The notes beneath the pieces were generated by a model that worked only from the letters and a program-made list of their open reading frames with translations, was not told the DNA's origin and did not search any database. Positions 1 through 5,331 of a stretch of 11,813 nt of DNA are shown here, piece after piece. Each line of letters begins with the position of its first letter. Within the stretch, counting starts at the first letter, position 1. A program made the translations under genes and the position numbers. This stretch comes from Alphaproteobacteria bacterium (GTDB lineage: Bacteria > Pseudomonadota > Alphaproteobacteria > Rhizobiales > Aestuariivirgaceae). The stretch covers positions 1-11,813 of the forward strand of contig JAGRLX010000199.1 of NCBI GenBank assembly GCA_020441605.1. Reading direction: 5' to 3'.

Positions 1-491
1 TGGCTGATCTTGTAGGCGCCCTGGTACTGGCCCACCTCTTCACCCATGAGATAGACATCGGCGTCGGCCCGCATCTCCTCGGACATGGCCTCACGGATCG
101 CCTCGCGGACCGTCATGGTGACCATCTCAGTGCCTTCGGGAATTTCCACATCAGGCGGCACGGCGGCGGCGATGATGGCCGGGGCTGCGGCAACCGTCTC
201 CGGCGCCGGTGCTTCCGCCCTGGCCACCTCTGCCTTCGGGGCCGCCGCGGCGTCGGCCACACCGATCACGGCGATCGGCGTGTTCACCTTCACGTTCTCC
301 GTGCCCTCGGGCACCAGGATGGCGGTGAGCGGACCCTCGTCCACGGCTTCCACCTCCATGGTGGCCTTGTCGGTCTCTATCTCGGCGATCACATCGCCGG
401 ACCGGACCTCGTCGCCCACTTTCTTGAGCCACTTTGCAAGCTTGCCCTCTTCCATGGTGGGCGAAAGCGCGGGCATCAGGATGTTCGGCAT
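1..491 (-). CDS. pdhB: Pyruvate dehydrogenase E1 component, beta subunit with N-terminal lipoyl domain (partial, 3' end outside window)
   Basis: This is the E1 beta subunit of the pyruvate dehydrogenase complex, which with PdhA decarboxylates pyruvate using thiamine diphosphate in the cytoplasm. I translated the open frame from the ATG at 491; it has no stop before the left edge, so only about 163 residues are present. Residues 1-75 form a biotinyl/lipoyl domain with the lipoylation motif ETDKATME, the modified lysine being K42. An Ala/Pro-rich flexible linker follows (about 78-115), and then the start of the transketolase-like pyrimidine-binding domain ([14 protein letters not shown]...VYLMGEEV). 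A lipoyl domain fused to E1 beta is known from alphaproteobacterial PdhB. The start is supported by GGAG nine bases upstream and by the [13 protein letters not shown] opening typical of lipoyl domains. It lies 20 bases after the small membrane protein gene and is very probably in the pdhA transcript. Confidence 0.96.
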   Translation of the reverse strand, partial: MPNILMPALSPTMEEGKLAKWLKKVGDEVRSGDVIAEIETDKATMEVEAVDEGPLTAILVPEGTENVKVNTPIAVIGVADAAAAPKAEVARAEAPAPETVAAAPAIIAAAVPPDVEIPEGTEMVTMTVREAIREAMSEEMRADADVYLMGEEVGQYQGAYKIS

Positions 492-511
492 GGATCAGGG
501 CTCCATCGGAT

Positions 512-793
512 TCAAGACCGGACGACAAGCGCCGTCACGGCGAGCATGACAGAAATGATGACGGCAAAAAAGATGTAGAACGCATAGCAATACCTGCGGA
601 TATGCGGCTCCGCGGCCTGTCCCACGAGTTCGCGCACCCGGCCGAACCGGAACCAGCCCAGGTTGAGATAGGCCCGGAATTTCTGGCCTTGCGGCGCCAG
701 CCGCACTACGGAAATGGCCGACCATGCCGCCAGAAGCCAGGCGCCGACGGCGCTCAGCATGACCACGGGCAACAGGTATTCCAGCAGCGCCAC
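512..793 (-). CDS. Small two-helix inner-membrane protein of unknown function between pdhA and pdhB
   Basis: I do not recognise a family for this 93-residue product. It begins with GTG at 793, ten bases after the pdhA stop, and ends 20 bases before the pdhB start, so it fills the pdhA-pdhB gap almost exactly, on the same strand. Two hydrophobic stretches are visible, about residues 5-30 (EYLLPVVMLSAVGAWLLAAW) and 68-91 (YCYAFYIFFAVIISVMLAVT). They are separated by a basic/aromatic loop containing GQKFRAYLNLGWFRFGRVRELV, which suggests a helical hairpin in the membrane. The fit of the frame into the operon gap and the clear membrane-protein composition argue for a real gene. The weak ribosome-binding site and the GTG start argue for caution. 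Expression would be coupled to the E1 genes. No function can be assigned. Confidence 0.7.
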   Translation of the reverse strand: MALLEYLLPVVMLSAVGAWLLAAWSAISVVRLAPQGQKFRAYLNLGWFRFGRVRELVGQAAEPHIRRYCYAFYIFFAVIISVMLAVTALVVRS

Positions 794-803
794 AGGACGA
801 TTC

Positions 804-1841
804 TCAGGCGTTCACGTAGATGTCGGTGTAGAGTTCGCTCACATCGGGCTCGGGATCGTTTTGGGCGAATTCCGCCGCCTCGGTGACCACCGCGCGAATT
901 TCCGCATCGATCTTCTTGAGATCGTCTTCGGTGGCAAATCCGTGCTTTAGGATGCGGGCCTTGACCTGCTCGATCGGATCATGCTCCTCGCGCATCTTCT
1001 GCACTTCTTCCTTGGACCGGTACTTGGCCGGATCCGACATCGAATGACCGCGATAGCGGTAGGTCATCATTTCCAGGATATAGGGGCCCTGTCCGCTGCG
1101 GCAATGTTCGACCGCACGGTCGGCCGCATCCTTCACGGCACGCACGTCCATTCCGTCCACCTGCTCAGCCGGGATGCCGAAGGCTTCGCCGCGCCGTCCC
1201 AACTGCTCCGACATGGCAGTCGAACGTGGAGCGGCGGTCCCCATGGCATAGCGGTTGTTCTCGATCACGAAGATCACCGGCAGCTTCCACACCGAGGCCA
1301 TGTTGAAAGTCTCGTAGACCTGGCCCTGATTGGCTGCGCCGTCGCCGAAATAGGTGACGGAGACACTGTCGTTGCCGCGGTAGCGGTTGGCGAAAGCGAG
1401 CCCCGCTCCGAGCGGAACCTGAGCCCCGACGATACCGTGACCGCCGAAAAACTGCTTTTCGCGGCTGAACATGTGCATCGAGCCACCCTTGCCCTTGGAA
1501 TAACCGCCCCGGCGGCCGGTAAGCTCAGCCATCACGCCTTTGGGGTCCATGCCGCACACCAGCATGTGTCCATGGTCACGATAGGAGGTGATCACCTGGT
1601 CACCTTCCTTCTGGGCCATCTGCATGCCTACAACCACGGCCTCCTGGCCGATATAGAGATGGCAGAAGCCGCCGATGAAGCCCATGCCGTACAGCTGGCC
1701 GGCCTTCTCCTCGAAGCGGCGGATGAGCAACATGTCCCGGTAGGCTTCGAGTTCCTGATCAGCGGTGAAGCCACTGTTCTTGAGATCGGACTTCTCACCC
1801 TTACCGGTCTTGCGCGAGATATACGCGGACTTCACGGCCAT
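804..1841 (-). CDS. pdhA: Pyruvate dehydrogenase E1 component, alpha subunit
   Basis: The 345-residue product is the thiamine-diphosphate-binding alpha subunit of the E1 heterotetramer that commits pyruvate to acetyl-CoA. The ThDP motif runs from GDG (166-168) to NN (195-196). The phosphorylation-loop region typical of E1 alpha (YRYRGHSMSDPAKYRS) lies at 261-276, and the early IRRFEEKAGQLY and GFCHLYIGQEA motifs are family hallmarks. Length and the whole sequence fit alphaproteobacterial PdhA. The start at 1841 is preceded by a strong GGAGG seven bases upstream. It lies 114 bases downstream of the ftsB-like gene; that gap is long enough for a separate promoter, although read-through is possible. 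The small membrane protein gene and pdhB follow on the same strand. Confidence 0.97.
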   Translation of the reverse strand: MAVKSAYISRKTGKGEKSDLKNSGFTADQELEAYRDMLLIRRFEEKAGQLYGMGFIGGFCHLYIGQEAVVVGMQMAQKEGDQVITSYRDHGHMLVCGMDPKGVMAELTGRRGGYSKGKGGSMHMFSREKQFFGGHGIVGAQVPLGAGLAFANRYRGNDSVSVTYFGDGAANQGQVYETFNMASVWKLPVIFVIENNRYAMGTAAPRSTAMSEQLGRRGEAFGIPAEQVDGMDVRAVKDAADRAVEHCRSGQGPYILEMMTYRYRGHSMSDPAKYRSKEEVQKMREEHDPIEQVKARILKHGFATEDDLKKIDAEIRAVVTEAAEFAQNDPEPDVSELYTDIYVNA

Positions 1842-1955
1842 GCGAGCACCTCCAAGCTGGACAGTGCCGATCTCATAGCACTAAATGCTTGACAGCGCTC
1901 GCGAATTCGACCGTTAACCGGATTTCGGTTTATTGCATGGATTTCGTTGGGAAAT

Positions 1956-2246
1956 CTAACGGGCCACGTAGACGACAAGGTCCCCCGGACGGGCCATTTG
2001 CAAAGATGACCGGGCCAGTTCCTCGAGCATGTCGGGATCGATGCTCTCTGGCCGCAGAAGGCCCACCTTGTGTTCGAGCCTGATCCGCTCGGCCTGCAAC
2101 GATTCGAACTTTGCCTCCTCGACCGCAAGGCTTGCCAACAGCCGTTCCTGATAGGGATACCCCCTAGGCCCCTTCCAGGCATGCCATGCGAAATAACCGA
2201 GCAGCGCACAGCACACCATGGTGACAGCCAGATCAAAACGGCGCAT
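1956..2246 (-). CDS. ftsB: FtsB/DivIC-family septum formation protein
   Basis: The product is a 96-residue bitopic membrane protein of the septum formation initiator family. It is expected to work in the FtsQ-FtsB-FtsL divisome subcomplex at the inner membrane. One transmembrane helix covers about residues 4-23 (FDLAVTMVCCALLGYFAWHA). A short GPRGYPYQ segment follows, then a heptad-like coiled coil around 36-64 (LASLAVEEAKFESLQAERIR) and a C-terminal tail with LEELARSSLQMARPGDLVVY, which matches the family. I place the start at ATG 2246, not at the further upstream ATG at 2399, because GGAGG sits eight bases before it and the extra 51 residues look nothing like the family and overlap the divergent regulator. 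An FtsB-like gene just upstream of pdhA is a common alphaproteobacterial arrangement. Confidence 0.9.
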   Translation of the reverse strand: MRRFDLAVTMVCCALLGYFAWHAWKGPRGYPYQERLLASLAVEEAKFESLQAERIRLEHKVGLLRPESIDPDMLEELARSSLQMARPGDLVVYVAR

Positions 2247-2254
2247 GACAGGAA

Positions 2255-2259
2255 CCTCC
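2255..2259 (-). promoter_or_regulatory. Ribosome-binding site fixing the ftsB start
   Basis: On the minus strand this reads GGAGG, eight bases before the ATG at 2246. It decides between the short family-like protein and a 51-residue N-terminal extension. Confidence 0.75.
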
Positions 2260-2288
2260 AGTTGACAGGAGGATTCGGCGGAGTCGGT

Positions 2289-2298
2289 TAACAATTGG
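2289..2298. promoter_or_regulatory. TAACAATTGG repeat, copy 1 (possible operator)
   Basis: TAACAATTGG sits in the divergent region between ftsB and the Rrf2-family gene and recurs exactly at 2348-2357. This copy has near-dyad symmetry, TTA-a-CAATTG-g-TAA, as expected for a dimeric regulator such as Rrf2. It lies about 43 bases upstream of the ftsB start, where a bound protein could also affect that gene. Its role as an operator is inferred. Confidence 0.45.
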
Positions 2299-2320
2299 TA
2301 ATCCTGACCCACATATTTGC

Positions 2321-2349
2321 TTGACCTTGAGGGTGTCAGCGCCAATGTA
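2321..2349 (+). promoter_or_regulatory. Possible sigma-70-type promoter for the Rrf2-family gene
   Basis: TTGACC at 2321-2326 is a good -35 match. AATGTA at 2344-2349 is a weak -10 candidate after a 17-base spacer. The second TAACAATTGG repeat overlaps the -10 end, which would suit autorepression. The weak -10 keeps this tentative. Confidence 0.35.
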
Positions 2350-2357
2350 ACAATTGG
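2348..2357. promoter_or_regulatory. TAACAATTGG repeat, copy 2 (possible autoregulatory operator)
   Basis: This is an exact second copy of the ten-base element, 59 bases after the first. It also lies inside a GTAAC-N7-GTTAC inverted repeat at 2347-2363. It abuts the GGAG ribosome-binding site (2356-2359) of the Rrf2-family gene, so a bound protein here would block expression of that gene. Confidence 0.45.
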
Positions 2358-2367
2358 AGTTACGTAA

Positions 2368-2784
2368 ATGTTGTCCAGCAGTCGATTTGTGGTTGCCATA
2401 CATGCCCTGAGCGTCCTTGCCCGTTATGCCGGCAAGGGCCCGGTCTGTTCTGCCATGGTCGCGCAAAGCGTCCACACCAACCCGGTGGTCATCCGCCGCC
2501 TCATGGGTGAACTCGAGCGCGCGAAACTTGTGCGCGCTGTAGCCGGGCGGGCGGGAGGTTTCGAACTCGATCGCAAAGCCGACGACATTACGCTGGCCGA
2601 TGTCTATTTCGCGGTGGAGGACGAAAATGTCTTCCGCATGCATAAGGCGGATCCGAACTCGCCCTGTCCGGTTGCTGCGCAACTTGGCGCGGTGCTGAAT
2701 GGACCCTTGCGCGCCGCCGAATGCGCGCTCCACACTTCGCTAGCCAAGACCACCCTTCGCGACGTGTCGACGGCGATTACCTGA
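2368..2784 (+). CDS. Rrf2-family transcriptional regulator, YwnA-like, without an Fe-S cysteine cluster
   Basis: The 138-residue product is a small winged-helix dimeric repressor of the Rrf2 family. The N-terminal SRFVVAIHALSVLARY helix, the recognition-helix region with HTNPVVIRRLMGELERAKLV (36-55) and the wing GRAGGFELDRKADDITLADVY fit the family well. The closest resemblance I recall is Bacillus YwnA, including the later CPV motif (PNSPCPVAAQL). Fe-S members such as IscR and NsrR carry three closely spaced cysteines around residues 90-105. Here only C27, C100 and C119 are present, so an Fe-S cluster is unlikely and thiol, ligand or protein sensing is more plausible. GGAG eight bases upstream supports the start. 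The gene is divergent from ftsB and lies next to sulfur-metabolism genes, which may be its targets; it probably also represses itself through the TAACAATTGG repeats. Confidence 0.9.
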   Translation: MLSSSRFVVAIHALSVLARYAGKGPVCSAMVAQSVHTNPVVIRRLMGELERAKLVRAVAGRAGGFELDRKADDITLADVYFAVEDENVFRMHKADPNSPCPVAAQLGAVLNGPLRAAECALHTSLAKTTLRDVSTAIT

Positions 2785-2816
2785 TTTACCCCGGTGAGAC
2801 GTCCTCTGTCAGTGAA

Positions 2817-2835
2817 CCGTCATGGCGAATGACGG
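2817..2835 (+). terminator. Stem-loop after the Rrf2-family gene
   Basis: CCGTCAT-N5-ATGACGG forms a perfect 7-bp stem with a 5-base loop, 32 bases after the stop codon of the regulator. There is no T-run after it, so it is either a weak intrinsic terminator or an mRNA 3'-end or processing structure. Confidence 0.45.
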
Positions 2836-2851
2836 ATCATGAACAAGGTGC

Positions 2852-2872
2852 GTCAGGATAACTGACCTTATC
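2852..2872 (+). promoter_or_regulatory. Overlapping hairpins with mutually exclusive pairing
   Basis: GTCAG (2852-2856) can pair with CTGAC (2862-2866), while the loop of that hairpin, GATAA (2857-2861), can instead pair with TTATC (2868-2872). The two pairings exclude each other. The element lies 70-90 bases before the DUF2061 gene in its likely leader. Stems of five base pairs are short and may be chance. Confidence 0.25.
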
Positions 2873-2941
2873 GCCCTTCCCTTCACGTCCGAATTCGGGC
2901 AAATAGATCCAGTCACGCCACGATATAGGTGCCAGTAGAAG

Positions 2942-3169
2942 ATGACGGAAGTAATCACCAAGAAGCCGGACTCCACTCGGGGGAGGTCAATCGCCAAGAC
3001 CGCCAGCTGGCGCGTTCTCGGCTCCCTGGACACCCTTCTTCTCGGTTACATCTTCACCGGCAGCTTCGTGATCGCCGGGTCCATTGCCTCGACCGAAGTG
3101 ATCACCAAGATCATCCTTTACTATTTCCATGAACGCGGTTGGGCCCACGTCCGGTGGGGACGGATGTAG
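2942..3169 (+). CDS. DUF2061-family small membrane protein
   Basis: The 75-residue product matches the DUF2061 family, whose function is unknown. Its core SIAKTASWRVLGSLDTLLLG, then TGSFVIAGSIASTEVITKII and LYYFHERGWAHVRWG, follow the conserved pattern of the family (SWR..GS.DT, TGS, EV.TK..LYY.HER.W). Two hydrophobic segments, about 27-48 and 54-61, suggest membrane attachment. The start is the first ATG in frame; the ribosome-binding site (AGTAGAAG region) is modest. It is transcribed in the same direction as the Rrf2-family gene, 157 bases downstream, and its stop codon lies 3 bases from the stop of the convergent metZ gene. The TEVITK motif occurs twice, at residues 2-7 and 51-56, with nearly identical DNA, which is unusual. 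A link to sulfur metabolism is inferred from position only. Confidence 0.88.
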   Translation: MTEVITKKPDSTRGRSIAKTASWRVLGSLDTLLLGYIFTGSFVIAGSIASTEVITKIILYYFHERGWAHVRWGRM

Positions 3170-3172
3170 GCC

Positions 3173-4369
3173 TCAGGCGGCGATTGCCTGCCTGAGATCC
3201 TGAGCCAGGTCGTCCACGTCTTCCAGACCGACCGACAGACGCACCATGCCATCGGTAATGCCCATCATGGCGCGCGCTTCCGCGCCAATATTCCGGTGCG
3301 TGGTCGAAGCGGGGTGGGTCATCAGCGACTTCGCGTCGCCAAGATTGTTGGAAATGTCGATGATACCAAGATGGCGCAGCACGCTGAATGCCTTGGCCTT
3401 TCCGCCATGCACCTCGAAGGTCACCATGGTGCCGCCAAGCCGCATCTGACGGCGGGCAAGTGCCGCCTGCGGATGACCGTCGAGATGCGGATAGATGACC
3501 CGCGAAACGCCGGAAAGCCCGCCAAGCAGGTCTGCCAGTTTCAGGGCAGCCTGGCTTTGTGCTTCCACCCGGAGCTTGAGCGTCTCGAGCCCCTTGAGAA
3601 GCACCCAGGCATTGAACGGCGAGATTGACGGACCGGTATGGCGCAGGAACGGCTTGAGAAGCTCTTCCTTGAACTTGCGGGTCGACATGATGGCGCCGCC
3701 AAGCACCCTGCCCTGGCCGTCCATGTGTTTCGTGCCGCTATAGACCACCACATCGGCGCCGTAGTCCATAGGGCGCTGGAGAATGGGCGTGGCGAAGATA
3801 TTATCCACTACGACGGTGGCGCCGGCCCGCTTGGCGATGCCGCAGACCGCTTCGAGATCGATCACCTCGAGGGTCGGATTGGATGGCGTTTCGAGGAAGA
3901 CGCATTTCGTCTCCGGCGTGATGGCCTCCTGCCAGGCGCCAAGGTCGCCGCCGTCGACCAGCGTGGTCCTGATGCCGAAGCGCGGCAGGATCGAGGTGAC
4001 AACCTGGTAGCACGAGCCGAACAGCGCCCGAGACGCCACCAGATGGTCGCCAGCCTTGAGCTGGCAGGCCAGGGCGCCGAACACCGAAGCCATTCCAGAG
4101 GCCAAGGCATAGCAGGACTCGGACCCTTCCAGAAGGGCGAGCCGCTCCTCGAACATCGTGACGGTTGGATTTCCGTAACGGCCATAGACATAGCCGTCGT
4201 CTTCGCCGGCGAAACGGCGCTCGGCGGTCTCCGGCTCGTCATAGACAAAGCCCGAGTTCAGGTAGAGCGCTTCCGATGTCTCGCCATGGGAAGAGCGGTT
4301 GAGTCCACCACGTACGAGCTTGGTCGCATCGCCCCACCGGCTTGGGTCAATCGCGGATTTCTTGGACAT
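3173..4369 (-). CDS. metZ: O-succinylhomoserine sulfhydrylase
   Basis: The 398-residue product is a PLP enzyme of the Cys/Met metabolism (cystathionine gamma-synthase) family. MetZ converts O-succinylhomoserine and sulfide directly to homocysteine in methionine synthesis. Visible family marks are the YGRYGNPT motif (62-69, with Y62 and R64 expected to contact the cofactor phosphate of the partner subunit), the SGMAS loop (91-95), VVDNIFATP (187-195) and the Schiff-base lysine K214 in VVYSGTKHMDGQGRVLGG. The GQGRVLGG after the lysine and the C-terminal SLMTHPASTTH and VRLSVGLEDVDDL are typical of MetZ. A related methionine gamma-lyase or O-acetylhomoserine sulfhydrylase is a less likely alternative. 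It starts 8 bases after the rhodanese stop, forming a two-gene operon. Confidence 0.93.
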   Translation of the reverse strand: MSKKSAIDPSRWGDATKLVRGGLNRSSHGETSEALYLNSGFVYDEPETAERRFAGEDDGYVYGRYGNPTVTMFEERLALLEGSESCYALASGMASVFGALACQLKAGDHLVASRALFGSCYQVVTSILPRFGIRTTLVDGGDLGAWQEAITPETKCVFLETPSNPTLEVIDLEAVCGIAKRAGATVVVDNIFATPILQRPMDYGADVVVYSGTKHMDGQGRVLGGAIMSTRKFKEELLKPFLRHTGPSISPFNAWVLLKGLETLKLRVEAQSQAALKLADLLGGLSGVSRVIYPHLDGHPQAALARRQMRLGGTMVTFEVHGGKAKAFSVLRHLGIIDISNNLGDAKSLMTHPASTTHRNIGAEARAMMGITDGMVRLSVGLEDVDDLAQDLRQAIAA

Positions 4370-4377
4370 TGTGGGCC

Positions 4378-4779
4378 TCAGCTCTGCACCCAGGGAAGTC
4401 CTGCAGCCTTCCAGCCGCCCAACATGCCGCGATGGCCCTGTGCATCCTTGTCGCCTTCGAAACCCTGCGCCACGTTCCAGGCATTGCCGAAGCCGGCATC
4501 AGTCAGGGCCGAGGCGGCCGATGCCGAGCGCGCGCCTGACCGGCAGATGCACAGGATTTCGGTATCCCTTGGCAGGCCCATCTGCTCGAACTCAGCCACG
4601 AACTGGCCGTTGACCTGCATCGAGGGATAGACCTGCCACGACAGCCGTATCAGCCGCTCGACCGCCGGAACGCCGACAAAAACCCATTCGGGCTGGGTCC
4701 GAACATCGACCAGGACGGCTGCAGCATTGTTCTGCAGCCGCTGGTAGGCCTCGGCCGGGGAAATATCGCCTTGATGCAT
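4378..4779 (-). CDS. Rhodanese-like sulfurtransferase
   Basis: The 133-residue product is a single rhodanese domain. Early elements are ISPAEAYQRLQNN and VLVDVRTQPEW (22-32). The active-site loop is CRSGARS, with catalytic C79 and R84, preceded by ILCICR. It ends with GFGNAWNVAQGFEGDKDAQG and GGWKAAGLPW, usual for stand-alone rhodaneses. Such proteins carry sulfane sulfur as a cysteine persulfide in the cytoplasm. It is the first gene of an operon with metZ (8-base gap), so it may handle or supply reduced sulfur for homocysteine formation; the physiological donor and acceptor are not shown by the sequence. No clear Shine-Dalgarno precedes the ATG, but the domain begins immediately after it, which supports the start. 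Confidence 0.92.
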   Translation of the reverse strand: MHQGDISPAEAYQRLQNNAAAVLVDVRTQPEWVFVGVPAVERLIRLSWQVYPSMQVNGQFVAEFEQMGLPRDTEILCICRSGARSASAASALTDAGFGNAWNVAQGFEGDKDAQGHRGMLGGWKAAGLPWVQS

Positions 4780-4789
4780 GAAACAACTC

Positions 4790-4805
4790 GTTCGTTATTT
4801 CGAAC
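4790..4805. promoter_or_regulatory. Inverted repeat GTTCG-N6-CGAAC upstream of the rhodanese-metZ operon
   Basis: A perfect 5-bp inverted repeat with a 6-base AT-rich spacer lies 10-26 bases before the rhodanese start codon, in the expected leader or promoter zone. Its size suits a dimeric repressor, or it may form a short hairpin in the mRNA. No matching second copy was seen elsewhere in the window. Confidence 0.35.
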
Positions 4806-4861
4806 ACCTTTAGTCCAAAGCGATTCCACCCGCAAAAGGAAAGTGCTGCTGGTCCGCCGAA

Positions 4862-5167
4862 TCAGCCCGAACTGGGAGGCAGATCCACTACCACCTCGCC
4901 GGACACCGGATCGGTCACGCCCAAGCCGCCACCCAGATCTTCCAGCATGTGCCTGAACCCGTCGAGAACGCCGATCATGTCCGACCGCGCCCCGGCGATG
5001 CTGTCGAAGTCCTTCCACTGGCCGATCATGCAATAGCTGCGGTCACCCGTCTTGATCAGGGCACCCCCCTTGAAGCCTTTGAATCCCGGAAACATCCGGT
5101 GACCGTCTTCGAAGGCTTTCTCCTGGCCTGGCTTAACCTTGAAACGCACGACGTTGTAAGCGGTCAT
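4862..5167 (-). CDS. Small dimeric alpha-beta barrel (ABM-like) protein
   Basis: The 101-residue product resembles the antibiotic-biosynthesis-monooxygenase/dimeric alpha-beta barrel (ferredoxin-like) proteins. It opens with the first strand TAYNVVRFKVKPGQEKAFEDG, which is typical of the fold. It then shows SYCMIGQWKDFDSIAGAR, typical of the second half, and ends with a Gly-rich VTDPVSGEVVVDL strand. Members are small homodimers with varied roles, including oxidation or monooxygenation of quinols, so the substrate is unknown. I chose ATG 5167 rather than the ATG 33 bases upstream because GGGAGG lies five bases before it and the family fold begins there. It is transcribed away from the flavoprotein gene at 5332, and the shared 164-base gap suggests possible co-regulation. 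Confidence 0.72.
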   Translation of the reverse strand: MTAYNVVRFKVKPGQEKAFEDGHRMFPGFKGFKGGALIKTGDRSYCMIGQWKDFDSIAGARSDMIGVLDGFRHMLEDLGGGLGVTDPVSGEVVVDLPPSSG

Positions 5168-5172
5168 GTCGA

Positions 5173-5178
5173 CCTCCC
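5173..5178 (-). promoter_or_regulatory. Ribosome-binding site fixing the ABM-like start
   Basis: On the minus strand this reads GGGAGG, five bases before the ATG at 5167. It argues against the alternative ATG at 5200. Confidence 0.75.
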
Positions 5179-5331
5179 ATAGCGTTTCCCCGGTGCTCAT
5201 AAGCTACTGCAAAACACGCGATCCCGATAGCGGATGTTGAATCGCTGGCCACAGGGCGTGAGACAGTCTGGCGCTTCCGGGAGCTGGCCTTCACCTGTTA
5301 GATGATTTCACCACCGAACCCGGAGTAGCCC

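Noticed and set aside
981..1892. 303-codon plus-strand open frame antisense to pdhA.
   Set aside because: It lies almost entirely opposite a certain gene, has no family motif and an unlikely His/Ala/Leu-rich composition; it is a frame kept open by high GC codon use.
2247..2399. N-terminal extension of the ftsB-like protein starting at ATG 2399.
   Set aside because: The extra 51 residues overlap the start of the divergent regulator and do not resemble the family, while a strong GGAGG precedes the ATG at 2246.
2809..3033. 74-codon minus-strand frame spanning the gap before the DUF2061 gene.
   Set aside because: It overlaps the DUF2061 gene on the opposite strand, has no family resemblance and crosses the hairpin region.
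3638..4630. 330-codon plus-strand open frame antisense to metZ and the rhodanese gene.
   Set aside because: It crosses two certain genes on the other strand and shows no recognisable domain.
4780..4861. Possible SAM-II riboswitch upstream of the rhodanese-metZ operon, because metZ is a known SAM-II target and the minus strand contains CTAAAGGTG.
   Set aside because: The short CTAAAGG similarity is not accompanied by the conserved CTTGCA core or by stems for the H-type pseudoknot that I could draw. A covariance-model search for SAM-II would decide it; a significant hit would overturn this rejection.
5168..5200. N-terminal extension of the ABM-like protein starting at ATG 5200.
   Set aside because: GGGAGG sits five bases before the ATG at 5167 and the fold begins there.
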